Below, in pieces: positions 6,117-14,792 of a DNA stretch of 56,573 nt. The notes beneath the pieces were generated by a model that had not been told where the DNA came from, ran no database searches, and saw only the letters and a program-made list of their open reading frames with translations. Every line of letters starts with the position of its first letter. Position 1 is the first letter of the stretch. The stretch comes from Planctomycetota bacterium (GTDB taxonomy: Bacteria > Planctomycetota > Planctomycetia > Pirellulales > UBA1268), in assembly GCA_029978905.1 (NCBI GenBank), contig JAPOIM010000019.1, forward strand, positions 1 to 56,573, given 5' to 3'. The translations under genes and the position numbers were made by a program.

Positions 6117-8649
6117 GGACAACCTGCTTCGGTTTCGCCGTCGACTGTCCCTGGAGCACGTGCGGGGCGGGCAACGCGTCGCTGCCGGGATCACTCTTCA
6201 CGCGTCGCTGCTCGTTTCGCAGGGCCTTCTTGCGGTCGTTTCGCAAAACGCTCCAGGCAAACACGCCACCAAGTGGTCCGGAAAGCATGGCAGGCAGAAG
6301 GATGAGGTTGCCCACCAAGGCGATGGTGAGCATCGAGAGCATCATGTAGCCGAACCGCTGCGTGGGTCCGAACGGAGAGAGGGAGAACACCGAGAGGCCA
6401 ATCCCGATCACGCCCCAGCTCTGATACATCGCCCGGGCACAGCCCTTGTAGGCGAGCATCGTCGCCTCGCGGCGGTCGAGTCCGTCGGAGATGCCCTTGC
6501 GGAACCAGAGCATGAAGTGCACCACGTCGTCGACCGTCACGCCGAGGGCCACGCTCGGGGCCATCACGGTGCCGATGTCCACGAGCAGCGTGCCGGCAGT
6601 GAACGACTTCAAGAGCGAGTTGCCCCAGCCCATCCCGCCAAACACCATGATCGCGGGAAAGGCGGCGGGGATGAGGAGCACAAGGCCGGCCGAGAGGGCA
6701 CGACAGAGCACCACCATCACGGCCACGATGATTAGGAAGTCGACGCCAAAGCCGAGCACCAGGCCGTCGAGGAGCGAGTGCTGGGCCTTGTAGACCAGCG
6801 GCACCAGGCCGGTGTAGTCGACCTCAATGCCCGTCACCCCATCTTCGGCAAGCGATGCAAGGATCGGATTGATCCGCTCTTTGAGCTCTTCCTGGAAGAG
6901 GTCGTATTCCACTTCCTTGGTGGCACTCACGCGGGCGCTGATTCGCCACAGTTCACCTGGGCTGCCGTCGGGCAGCGTGGTTTCGCGGAGGTAGTCGCCA
7001 TCGAGGAACTCATCGCGGTGCGCCTCGAGCCGGCGGTTGAGCACGCTGCGACGGGTGCGGGCCCCAAGGCCAAACGCACGAGCCGCCGCGCCGCCGATCC
7101 CGCTGTTGGCACCACCGAGATCAAGGCTCCTGCCAAACGTGACCGTCGACAGCGAACTGCCGACTTCGTCGAGGGTGCCGATCGCTTCCTGCACCTCGCC
7201 CACGAGCTCCATCCGCTCGAGGAAGTTGAGGTCGCACTCTTCGTTGTCGATCTTCAGCAGGATTTCCATCGGCACCAGCTGGCCGAGGTTGCCTTCCAGC
7301 CACTGGTAGTCCTGGCGAATCTGCGCCTTGGGTGCGAAGAGCCGCATCAGCTGCACGCTCGTTTCGACCCGCGTCATGCCGTAGCCGATGCCCGTCATCA
7401 GCGCCAGGCAGCTGACGGTCGACAGCGTGTGGTGACGGGTGATCCACTGGCCCACCTTCCACCAGCGGCTCTCTTCGATCGGCCGCCAGGTGTCTTCCTC
7501 GTCGCTGTCTGCCGCCTTGCCAAGCTTCAGGCGAGGCGGAAACAGTTCCAGGGCTGCTGGCATCAAGGTGACGAGGATCACAAAGCTCACCACCACGCCA
7601 ATCGCCGAGAAGATGCCGAACATGCGAATCGGCACCAGCTCGCTGACGGCCAGGGTGGCCAGGCCCACTGCGGTGGTGCCCGTGGCCAGCGAAAGTGGCA
7701 GCACGGCGTGGTGCAGTGCGCGGCCCGCAGCGCCTTCCTGCACGCCGGTTTCGGCGATCTGATCGCGGTAGTAGTTGGCAAGGTGGATCGCACCGCTCGT
7801 CGTGGCCACATACACCAACGACGGCATCGTCAGCAGGATCGCATCGACGGGATAGCCGGAGTACCAGACCACCGCCAGGCTGGCGAACATGCTGTACACG
7901 CCCGAGGCAATCACGAGGCCAACGAGCAGTTTGCTCCGCAGCGAGAGCCAGCTGACGATGAAGCCCACCACCAGCGAGAGGCCGAAGAGGATCGTCACGC
8001 TGCTCTGGCCGGCCTTGTCGATCGCCACATTGTCGACCGGTGGACCACCGATGTGCAGCGTGCCGTCAGGAATCGCGCACTCATCGGTGGCGATCTGTCG
8101 CACCTGATCGATCGCACCATGCAGGTTGGTGCGGGCGAGATCGGAGAGGGTGAGCACGAGGCAGGTTTGGCGCTGGTCGAGGTTGTCGTCGGCCGAAAGC
8201 GGCTCGACACCCTCGGCGGCAGGACCGATCAAAGCACCGGTCAGCCGGCGGATCGCTTCCTCGCGTTCCAGGAGCAGCGGCTCACTGGTCATCAGGTTGA
8301 CGGCTCGGGGGCCCGTCTGCACGGTCTTGAAATAGAGCGGCTGGTCGACACGCGACGCTTCTTCTGGCGGCGGCAGGAGTTTGCTCGCCATCAACTCAAG
8401 CCGCGGGTCTTCCATCGTGCAGCCATCCCAGCTGGCGAGAATGAACTCCTCGCCCTGGAAATGCTGCCTGAAGAACTTGTAGACCTGCGTCTCGGGATAC
8501 TCGGCTGGAAGCCATCCCTTCACGTCGTTGCGGTTATTGCCCTTGGCCTTGATCGCTCCCACCACCACCAACGGCAGCAGGAAAACGAGCACAGCCATGA
8601 TCGCAACGGCATGCCGCTGGTAGAAGTTGGACCGAGAGTGTGACGTCAT
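6109..8649 (-). CDS. MMPL/RND family transporter
   Basis: 846 residues. One N-terminal membrane helix (residues ~15-33), a large periplasmic domain, then a cluster of helices (SVTILFGLSLVVGFIVSW, LLVGLVIASGVYSMF and following), a second periplasmic domain, and a final helix cluster. This is the duplicated 12-helix RND layout at the shorter length of the MMPL/SSD class. GVTVDDVVHF in the C-terminal half corresponds to the conserved proton-relay region. Family members export lipids, hopanoids or hydrophobic compounds using the proton gradient; the substrate here is unknown. The C-terminal tail is basic and cytoplasmic. It heads an operon with the RlmI-like methyltransferase (8-bp overlap) and the ArsC-like protein. 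Confidence 0.88.
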   Translation of the reverse strand: MTSHSRSNFYQRHAVAIMAVLVFLLPLVVVGAIKAKGNNRNDVKGWLPAEYPETQVYKFFRQHFQGEEFILASWDGCTMEDPRLELMASKLLPPPEEASRVDQPLYFKTVQTGPRAVNLMTSEPLLLEREEAIRRLTGALIGPAAEGVEPLSADDNLDQRQTCLVLTLSDLARTNLHGAIDQVRQIATDECAIPDGTLHIGGPPVDNVAIDKAGQSSVTILFGLSLVVGFIVSWLSLRSKLLVGLVIASGVYSMFASLAVVWYSGYPVDAILLTMPSLVYVATTSGAIHLANYYRDQIAETGVQEGAAGRALHHAVLPLSLATGTTAVGLATLAVSELVPIRMFGIFSAIGVVVSFVILVTLMPAALELFPPRLKLGKAADSDEEDTWRPIEESRWWKVGQWITRHHTLSTVSCLALMTGIGYGMTRVETSVQLMRLFAPKAQIRQDYQWLEGNLGQLVPMEILLKIDNEECDLNFLERMELVGEVQEAIGTLDEVGSSLSTVTFGRSLDLGGANSGIGGAAARAFGLGARTRRSVLNRRLEAHRDEFLDGDYLRETTLPDGSPGELWRISARVSATKEVEYDLFQEELKERINPILASLAEDGVTGIEVDYTGLVPLVYKAQHSLLDGLVLGFGVDFLIIVAVMVVLCRALSAGLVLLIPAAFPAIMVFGGMGWGNSLLKSFTAGTLLVDIGTVMAPSVALGVTVDDVVHFMLWFRKGISDGLDRREATMLAYKGCARAMYQSWGVIGIGLSVFSLSPFGPTQRFGYMMLSMLTIALVGNLILLPAMLSGPLGGVFAWSVLRNDRKKALRNEQRRVKSDPGSDALPAPHVLQGQSTAKPKQVVHA

Positions 8650-8842
8650 ATCCTTCCACCGGGGGGCGTGGCCGCGGCTTAAGACTCCAGCCGCTTGACC
8701 AAACGGTACAGGTCGCGCGGAGGTCAGTCCATATGTCTCAATCCATCGGCACCCAAAAACCTCGGAATCCAGCCCGTTTTCTGCGGTTCAACACGCCCAT
8801 TCTGCCTGAAGGGCATGGATTCCGCAGCCACTGCAACCGGCC

Positions 8843-9157
8843 TCACGCCGGCCGGAGGCTCTCGCCCGCGGTGGGCGGGGCCTGCTCGGAGGCTGCAAAC
8901 CCCGTCTGGCGGTGAGATCCATCGCAAAACGGCCGTGTTTCGCTCTGTCCGCAGCGGCACAGCGCCACCGCGCGTTTGCCCTCAGGAAGGGGGAAGGCGG
9001 CACCGCAGTGGTCGGTAACCTGAAACGTGAGCCCAAGTTGCCCAGAGTTTTCGGGCATCTCGACCACCAGAGGCCCATCCTCCCGGCAGCGAATCGTGAC
9101 GGTGCTCGGCGGCGTGCGAGCCGCGGTGGGGTCTTGAGAAGGGCGATCCGCACTCAT
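8843..9157 (-). CDS. CDGSH iron-sulfur domain protein
   Basis: About 104 residues from ATG 9157 (MSADRPSQDP). The domain begins TVTIRCREDGPLVVE and holds the 2Fe-2S motif CRCGQSETRPFCDGSH near its end: three Cys and one His ligand (C-x-C ... C-D-G-S-H). CDGSH proteins bind a labile, redox-active 2Fe-2S cluster. This one has a single motif, as in short bacterial mitoNEET-like proteins, preceded by a domain that resembles the N-terminal part of bacterial CDGSH proteins. An in-frame start at 9244 would overlap the anti-sigma gene heavily and is rejected. It ends 193 bp before the RND exporter, in the same direction. Confidence 0.85.
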   Translation of the reverse strand: MSADRPSQDPTAARTPPSTVTIRCREDGPLVVEMPENSGQLGLTFQVTDHCGAAFPLPEGKRAVALCRCGQSETRPFCDGSHRQTGFAASEQAPPTAGESLRPA

Positions 9158-9167
9158 CAGCAGCACA

Positions 9168-10625
9168 TTAAGGGGCCGGTTGATCTGCGGGAGGGGCTGC
9201 TGGCGCCTTCGTGTCGTCGACAATGTCGATCCAGAGCCGCACAAAACCTTCCGGCGGAATCAGCTGTGGCGGCGGAGGGGGGGATGCGGCGTCGGCATCG
9301 GCGACGGGCGCCTGTGGTGCCGTGATTGCCTCTGCGGAGGGCTCAACGGTGGCCACGCGCGACATGGCTCCGATCATGGCTCCGCCACCTGCCCCACCAC
9401 CCATCGCCAGGCTCCGGCCGCGTGGCTGCGGAGCATCGCTTTGAGCGACCGCCTCAAGCGGGGCACCTTTGCCTGCGTCGGCAGCGATTCCTGCGTCGGC
9501 AGCAAGTTCTGCGGCGGCAGGTAGTCCTGCGGCGGCAGCCAATCCTGCGTCGGATGCGGCGACGGCGTCGGCAGCAGGGCTCGCTTCCTCAGCCGTGGGC
9601 CCAACTTGCCGGGCAGCCCCGGCTTGCGCGGATGCGATCGCCGTCGCTGCCGGTTGCGGCTCAGTGGCGGTTTTCACTTCCACATCTGCCGCAGCGAGCA
9701 TCGGTTCAGCGACCGGGCCACGACGTTCCAGCCGTTCGATCGCCTCTGGCGAGAGGGAGCCCGCCTGCACGACCAGGCTTCCCGTAGAGACTGCCAGCGT
9801 TTCCAGCAGGCGGTCCACTTCAGCCGCCCGTCCGAGGCAGCCAATCCGCTCCACCTGTCCGCCTGTCATCGTCTCTTCTCGGTCGAGCGTCACTCGGCTG
9901 CGAGCAAGGAGCTCTTCGAACTGCCGACGCCCTTCCCGATCGCCCAGATGGACGGTCATGTGGAGCGTGCCCATCGACTGCTTGCCTGCGGTGAGCTCAA
10001 TCCCTCGCGCGATCATCCGTTCGGCAAGGGCGGCCGCGTCAACCTGCGGGCGTTCGACAACGGCAACTTCGCCAACCTGGCGGACTGGGGGCGCCGCGGT
10101 GTCGGAATCGGATTGGTCGCCGATGTTGAGTAACACCGCCACGACCAATCCTGCAGCCAAGGCGACGGATAGGACGGGTTTGAGCCAATGACGATCGGAG
10201 CCTGCCGACGGTCCTTCCAAACGGCGAGCCTCGCGGATCGCGTCTTCATCTTCGAAGGCTTCGGCCCGTTCCTGCGTGAGACGTTGCTGTTCGAGTTGTT
10301 GCCACTCGTCGTCGACCTTCTGGTCGACTTCCGCATCGGTTTCGTCGTGAGGAGGCTGTGTGCTCACCGCATCGAGGAAGGGATCTGCATCGCCTGGGGC
10401 CTCGCCTGCTATGGCCGTCATCACCGCCGAGACTAGCGAACGGCTCGCTTCGACGGGGTGATCGCCCGCTTCCAGGAGCGTTTCCTTGACGCGACGCAGC
10501 TCGGTGGCCAGTGCCGTCAGCTCAGGGTTGGAACGCACCGCAGCGGCCACGGCGTCGGCCTCGTCGCCGGAAAGTCGGCCATCAAGCCATTCACTGATCG
10601 TGGGTGAGTCTGGTTCGAGTGTCAT
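9168..10625 (-). CDS. Membrane anti-sigma factor-like protein with Ala-rich repeats
   Basis: 485 residues. The N-terminus (SEWLDGRLSGDEADAVAAAV) resembles the helical anti-sigma domain that contacts ECF sigma factors, without the HxxxCxxC zinc motif. An acidic linker follows, then one membrane helix (LKPVLSVALAAGLVVAVLLNIG, around residues 147-168) and a long extracytoplasmic part with a region like AELTAGKQSMGTLHMTVHL, an Ala/Asp/Gly repeat region coded by 18-bp tandem repeats, and a Pro-rich tail. It starts 13 bp after the ECF sigma gene, the usual place for its regulator. The outer domain presumably senses envelope state; the signal is unknown. Confidence 0.75.
   Translation of the reverse strand: MTLEPDSPTISEWLDGRLSGDEADAVAAAVRSNPELTALATELRRVKETLLEAGDHPVEASRSLVSAVMTAIAGEAPGDADPFLDAVSTQPPHDETDAEVDQKVDDEWQQLEQQRLTQERAEAFEDEDAIREARRLEGPSAGSDRHWLKPVLSVALAAGLVVAVLLNIGDQSDSDTAAPPVRQVGEVAVVERPQVDAAALAERMIARGIELTAGKQSMGTLHMTVHLGDREGRRQFEELLARSRVTLDREETMTGGQVERIGCLGRAAEVDRLLETLAVSTGSLVVQAGSLSPEAIERLERRGPVAEPMLAAADVEVKTATEPQPAATAIASAQAGAARQVGPTAEEASPAADAVAASDAGLAAAAGLPAAAELAADAGIAADAGKGAPLEAVAQSDAPQPRGRSLAMGGGAGGGAMIGAMSRVATVEPSAEAITAPQAPVADADAASPPPPPQLIPPEGFVRLWIDIVDDTKAPAAPPADQPAP
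9471..9576. repeat. 18-bp tandem repeats inside the anti-sigma gene
   Basis: About six imperfect 18-bp units of the form NNTCCTGCGKCGGCAGCN (plus strand), for example at 9487, 9505, 9523 and 9541. They encode a six-residue Ala/Gly/Asp-rich period (AADAGI, AAAGLP-like) in the extracytoplasmic part of the anti-sigma protein. Copy number could vary without breaking the frame. Confidence 0.7.
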
Positions 10626-10638
10626 GCTGGCATCCTCC

Positions 10639-11187
10639 TCACGAGGAACTCGCTTCTGCCGTCACAAACGCCTTGAGCCGTTCGCGGAGCTCGACGCGTG
10701 CCCGATGCAGTCGGCTGCGGACGGTGCCGATGGGAATATCGAGGATGCCCGCAATTGACTCGTAGGACGCCTCCTCCATGTCGGCCAGCACCACCACGGC
10801 TCGGTATCGCTCGTCGAGTTGGGCAAGGGCCTGCTCGACGGCATGCCGGCGATCGGCCTGTTCGAGCCCTGTTGAGACGTCGCTCGTTTCCGCGACAGGG
10901 TCGGCGGTGGGCGCCAGCGGCACCGGGCGGCGACGTCGCGCGGCCGAGGTGGCCTTGTTGCAGGCGATGCGGTACAGCCATGTTGAAAAACTGCTTTTCT
11001 GTTGGAACGACTTCAGTCCGCGAAAGGCGGCGATAAACGCCTCTTGCGCGAGATCCTGGGCCGTTTCACGGCAGCCCACGAGTCGTTCGAGCAGACGCAG
11101 AATTTGCGGCTGATGTCGCTCGACAAGCGTGGCGTAGGCCGCATGGTCGCCGGCCAGTACGCGTTCGATGATCTCGCTGTCCTGCAC
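10639..11187 (-). CDS. ECF-type RNA polymerase sigma factor
   Basis: 182 residues, GTG start at 11187 with GAGG about seven bases upstream. Sigma region 2 is DHAAYATLVERHQPQIL...AQDLAQEAFIAAFRGL with FSTWLYRIACN for -10 recognition. Region 4 near the C-terminus is LDERYRAVVVLADMEEASYE followed by SIAGILDIPIGTVRSRLHRAR, a standard helix-turn-helix for the -35 element. Regions 1 and 3 are absent, as expected for ECF factors. The anti-sigma gene follows after 13 bp. Resembles RpoE/SigW-type envelope-stress regulators; the target promoters are not known. The pair is probably autoregulated. Confidence 0.92.
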   Translation of the reverse strand: MQDSEIIERVLAGDHAAYATLVERHQPQILRLLERLVGCRETAQDLAQEAFIAAFRGLKSFQQKSSFSTWLYRIACNKATSAARRRRPVPLAPTADPVAETSDVSTGLEQADRRHAVEQALAQLDERYRAVVVLADMEEASYESIAGILDIPIGTVRSRLHRARVELRERLKAFVTAEASSS

Positions 11188-11231
11188 TTCGACGCCTCGA
11201 GCGGCAAAAAGATTCCCAGAAACTTCTAGTG

Positions 11232-12296
11232 TCAGCCTGAGGGGGAGTCACTGTCAAAGGAAACCCGCGGCGGACGGCGAAATGTCACCACCCACAACAG
11301 ACACGCCGACGCTAAGAGCAGCAGCGAAATCAGTTGGGAGATTGAAAACGGTGTGCCGAGCGCTGGCGGCTCATCGATGCGGATCATTTCCAAAAGGATA
11401 CGCGAGATCGGGTGGATGGAGAGCACGAGCGCGAAGATCTGCCCATCACGGCGACACAGGGGCGTGAAACTCACGGCCAGCCAGGCGAGGATCGCCGCAT
11501 CGATCGCAGCGTAGAGCTGGGCGGGATGGACCGGCAGGCTGCGGCCCACCATCTCTGCGGGAAGGTTGGGAAGCAGACCCCGCTGCACCTGATCAAACCA
11601 GGGAGGACTCTCTGGAGGAAACGTTACGGCCCAGGGGAGATCGCAGGTGCCGCCGTAGCAGCAGCCGTTGAGAAAACACCCCAGGCGGCCCAGTGCCAGG
11701 CCCACGAGCATGCCTGGGGCGATGCAGTCGGCGAGCCGCAGCAGATCGAGCCCGCGGCGGCGAGCGAAGATCCAGGCCGCGATGGCGGCAGTGGGAAGCG
11801 AGCCGAAGACCACGAGACCGCCCGCGGCCACATTCACGACGTCGGCGAGCGTTTCAGAGAGGGGCCGGCCCTCGAAAAAAAACTGATCGTGGTACTCGAT
11901 CACATAGAAGAGCCGTGCCCCCACGATGCCCCACAGGAAGAGTTGCGTGCCAAGTGAGACGAGTGTGTCGGCATCAAAGCCCATCGTGCGTCCGCGGACG
12001 ATGGAGAGCCACGTGCCCGCCGCGACTGCCGCCAGCAGCATCACGCCATAGCCACGGATCGGAATGCCTCCGCCGTCGTCGAGCGCCGGCATCACCCACA
12101 CGATCATCACGGCGATGACCGTGAGCGGCAGGAAGAGGCTGCGGACCGCGGTTGCCCACCCAGACCGCCAGGCGACCCAGAGCGTGGCGAGCGGTGCGGC
12201 GAGGGCCCACACCGTAAGCAGCAGGCCAAAGCCAAACAGAGGCCACCCGTCGCTGCCGCCGATCTGTGAAGGGATGTGGAAGAGCGTTGAATACAT
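11232..12296 (-). CDS. lgt: Prolipoprotein diacylglyceryl transferase
   Basis: 354 residues, polytopic membrane protein. Lgt transfers diacylglycerol from phosphatidylglycerol to the lipobox Cys of prelipoproteins in the inner membrane. Visible family marks are the first helices (GWPLFGFGLLLTVWALAAPL), YGVMLLAAVAAGTW, a region around IVGARLFYVIEYHDQFF, and the signature GLALGRLGCFLNGCCYGG, where the conserved Gly-Arg-x-Gly-x-Phe-x-Asn is intact. The HPAQLYAA sequence and the C-terminal SQLISLLLLASACLLWV helix also fit. The extra Cys residues in GCCYGG are typical of planctomycete and other divergent Lgt proteins. It lies 30 bp after panC in the same direction. Confidence 0.9.
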   Translation of the reverse strand: MYSTLFHIPSQIGGSDGWPLFGFGLLLTVWALAAPLATLWVAWRSGWATAVRSLFLPLTVIAVMIVWVMPALDDGGGIPIRGYGVMLLAAVAAGTWLSIVRGRTMGFDADTLVSLGTQLFLWGIVGARLFYVIEYHDQFFFEGRPLSETLADVVNVAAGGLVVFGSLPTAAIAAWIFARRRGLDLLRLADCIAPGMLVGLALGRLGCFLNGCCYGGTCDLPWAVTFPPESPPWFDQVQRGLLPNLPAEMVGRSLPVHPAQLYAAIDAAILAWLAVSFTPLCRRDGQIFALVLSIHPISRILLEMIRIDEPPALGTPFSISQLISLLLLASACLLWVVTFRRPPRVSFDSDSPSG

Positions 12297-12326
12297 GCGC
12301 GGTCGGTTGGGTGAAGGCGAGGCCGT

Positions 12327-13184
12327 TTACGAGAGAAGCAGGTTGTCGATCAGCCGCGTGGAACCGACGCGACCTGCCACGAGGGCAATCGCGGGCACGC
12401 CGCTGGCCTGCGCAGGCAAGGGCTCGAGGGTCGTGGGGTCCACGAGGACGGCGTAGTCCACCTGCACGGCGTGGTGAGTCAAGGGCTCGCGTAGGGCTCG
12501 CTCGGCCGTGGCAACATTCGCACCCCCCTGCCACACGCGGCGAGCCTCGGTGAGGCCTGCGGAGAGCGACACGGCCCGCTGACGCTCGTCGGCGCTCAGG
12601 TAGACGTTTCTCGAACTCATCGCGAGCCCGTCGGGCTCACGCATGGTGGGGCAGACAACGATCTCGATCGGAATCGCGAGGTCGCGGACCATGCGTCGCA
12701 CCACGACCGTCTGCTGCCAGTCCTTCGCGCCAAAGTACGCGGCGGCGGCCGGCACCATCATGAAAAGCTTGCCGACGACTGTGGCGACTCCCTGGAAATG
12801 ACCAGGGCGATGTTCCCCTTCCCAGCGACGGCTGGGGCCGTCGACCGTGATCCGCGTGGCATCCCCGGCTGGGTAGATCGCTTCGACCGGTGGGGCAAAG
12901 ACCCAGCGGACGCCCACGTCAGCGAGCAACTCGCAATCGGCCTGGAGCGACCGTGGGTAGCGTTCAAAGTCTTCCCCGGGGCCGAACTGCGTCGGGTTCA
13001 CGAAGATCGACACCACCACATCGTCGCAGTCAGCGGCAGCCTTCACGAGGCTGAGGTGCCCTGCATGCAAGGCGCCCATCGTGGGCACGAATCCGACCCG
13101 CCGTCCCGCTGCCGCGGCATCCAACACGTGCTGGCGGAGAATCGCGGGGTCGGTTTCGATCTGTGGAACACCTGGTCTTGGCAT
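12327..13184 (-). CDS. panC: Pantothenate synthetase
   Basis: 285 residues. PanC joins pantoate and beta-alanine using ATP, the last step of pantothenate (vitamin B5, CoA precursor) synthesis. The nucleotidyltransferase signature PTMGALHAGHLSL is at residues ~34-46, followed by FVNPTQFGPGEDFERYPR, the substrate loop FGAKDWQQTVVVRRMVRDL and SSRNVYLSADER (KMSKS-like). Length is standard. Its ATG abuts the stop codon of folK (GCG TAG ATG), so translation is almost certainly coupled. The folK-panC pairing is common, linking two cofactor pathways. Confidence 0.96.
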   Translation of the reverse strand: MPRPGVPQIETDPAILRQHVLDAAAAGRRVGFVPTMGALHAGHLSLVKAAADCDDVVVSIFVNPTQFGPGEDFERYPRSLQADCELLADVGVRWVFAPPVEAIYPAGDATRITVDGPSRRWEGEHRPGHFQGVATVVGKLFMMVPAAAAYFGAKDWQQTVVVRRMVRDLAIPIEIVVCPTMREPDGLAMSSRNVYLSADERQRAVSLSAGLTEARRVWQGGANVATAERALREPLTHHAVQVDYAVLVDPTTLEPLPAQASGVPAIALVAGRVGSTRLIDNLLLS

Positions 13185-14306
13185 CTACGCCATCGCCTCC
13201 ACCGCCGCCAGCGCGTGATGCGTCGCGTCGCCGAGGTCATCGGCATCGATGAGGACCACGCCTTTGGGGATCGGAAGCCACGCAGGCACGCGCGGTGCCG
13301 AGCCCACCGCTGCCAGCAGGCGCTCCTGGGCGGCCAGCAGTTGCTCTCGCCACGAGCTGTCGTTGATGTCCTCGACGGGCGAAGACGTCAGGCAGGCTTC
13401 GAGATCCGCAAAAATGTCGCTGCCCCCAGCGAATGGACCACGGCAAAAACGGATGCGCTCATCAAGGGCGTCGGCGGAGACACGGAGCACGATGAGCACG
13501 TGCGGTGCAGGGCATGAAGCGATCCGCTTTTGCAGCCGCTTGCCGAGGTCGCACGGCGCGGTGTCGATTGTTTCCTGGTTGAGCGTGGCAAGGCTTCCGA
13601 GCCAGTAGTCAGAAACGTTGGTTTGCCATTCGTTGTCATTGCTTTCGGGAGGCAGTTGGCTGTGCCAGCACTCCGCGGCGGCGAGTGACAACTCGAGGCG
13701 TTTGTGGGGATCGGGTTGGGCAAGCGCGCGGGCGAGCGGGATGCTCCCATGGAAGGCGTGGCCGACGGTGGCATCAGCCACAGCGCTGGCCACTTCCCCC
13801 GTGCCCGTTCCGGGAACACCGCAGATTGCGATGCGGCGATGAGGCCGGCTGATGTTGTCGAGGAGATCTCTGAGCGAGCAGCCCGTGGAGGGGTGCAGAA
13901 AGTCTGGTGCGATCTCGACGCACGGCTCAAGCACGAAGCGTCGCGTGGTCATGCGGGGATGCGGCACCGTCAAGTCGTCGTGGTCGAGTTGGAGAGCGTC
14001 GTAGAGCAAGAGGTCGAGATCGATCGTTCGCGGGCCCCAGTGGACATCTCGCTGCCTCTCCAGTGTGTTTTCGACCGCCTGGAGGGTGCCAAGCAGTTCC
14101 CTGGGAGGCAGATCGGTTTCCAGGAGGCAGGCCCCATTGAGAAAGGCCGGCTGATCGACGGGGCCTCCGACGGCCTTGGATTCGTGAAAGTGGCTCGTCT
14201 GCAGGACGTTCACTCCCGGCATGAATCGCAGGAGTTCGACGGCACGATCAAGAAGATCGCGCTTCGGACCGAGGTTTGAGCCGCATCCAACAAGGCAGCG
14301 TGCCAT
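13185..14306 (-). CDS. folK: FolK (HPPK) fused to a degenerate kinase-like domain
   Basis: About 373 residues from ATG 14306 (MARCLVGCGSNLGPKRDLLD). The N-terminal ~150 residues are 6-hydroxymethyl-7,8-dihydropterin pyrophosphokinase, which makes the pterin substrate for dihydropteroate synthase: VGCGSNLG, the GPRTIDLDLLLYD motif that carries the magnesium-binding Asp pair, and VPHPRMTTRRFVLEPCVEIAP. The C-terminal ~220 residues look like a P-loop deoxynucleoside-kinase-type domain (IAICGVPGTGTGEV, later VLIVLRVSADALDERI), but the Walker A Lys is replaced by Thr, so phosphotransfer by that half is doubtful. panC follows immediately. The FolK half is certain, the kinase-like half is an inference. 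Confidence 0.88.
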   Translation of the reverse strand: MARCLVGCGSNLGPKRDLLDRAVELLRFMPGVNVLQTSHFHESKAVGGPVDQPAFLNGACLLETDLPPRELLGTLQAVENTLERQRDVHWGPRTIDLDLLLYDALQLDHDDLTVPHPRMTTRRFVLEPCVEIAPDFLHPSTGCSLRDLLDNISRPHRRIAICGVPGTGTGEVASAVADATVGHAFHGSIPLARALAQPDPHKRLELSLAAAECWHSQLPPESNDNEWQTNVSDYWLGSLATLNQETIDTAPCDLGKRLQKRIASCPAPHVLIVLRVSADALDERIRFCRGPFAGGSDIFADLEACLTSSPVEDINDSSWREQLLAAQERLLAAVGSAPRVPAWLPIPKGVVLIDADDLGDATHHALAAVEAMA

Positions 14307-14792
14307 GCTCTCCCCACCAAGGGCTGCCCTGAGGCCTTCGCATCTTCGTCCGACCAAGGGGGCCTTACCGAGCAGCCCCTGCGATGCATCAGTAAGATTC
14401 TACAGGGCTTCACGCGGCCGCGACTACTACTGCAGGCCTGCCCAACCCCGCGCGGTGCCAGCGGTCACACGTCACGGGTCTATCACCACATCGCCAGCAC
14501 GCTCGGGGGGGACATCCAGGCCACGGCCTCAGGTCGTCGACTATCGGTCCCTCAGTCGTCGCCCCCCAAATATCGTTGCGTGCTGCGAGTGCTTGCGTGC
14601 TCAACCTTCGCGAGAACATCCATGTTCGCTCATTCGCCAGCCTTTCCCGCCTTACCACGCGACCGCATCGCGATCTGGTGACGAGGTTGGTCAGGGATGA
14701 CGATACATCCTTTCGATGAGGCGACATTCTGAAGAGGTTGCCGTCATTGTCAAGCAAGATGACAACGCTGCGGGGTTGGCAAGGAATCATGC
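14307..14792. other. Divergent intergenic region between folK and the CPBP protease gene
   Basis: 486 bp that must hold the promoters of both divergent genes. Frames here lack domain features. Seen in it: a short direct repeat (TTGCGTGCT twice near 14574-14600), a perfect 6-bp-armed inverted repeat at 14747-14765, and the ribosome site AAGGA at 14781-14785 before ATG 14793. No RNA gene was recognised. Confidence 0.5.
14747..14765. promoter_or_regulatory. Inverted repeat TTGTCA-N7-TGACAA
   Basis: Perfect 6-bp arms separated by AGCAAGA, about 28 bp upstream of the ATG at 14793. The location suits an operator or transcript-start-proximal element, but arms this short can occur by chance. Confidence 0.25.

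Noticed and set aside
6778..8643. 621-codon plus-strand open frame
   Set aside because: It lies wholly opposite the RND exporter gene, is His/Arg/Ala-rich, and has no domain; a shadow caused by high GC.
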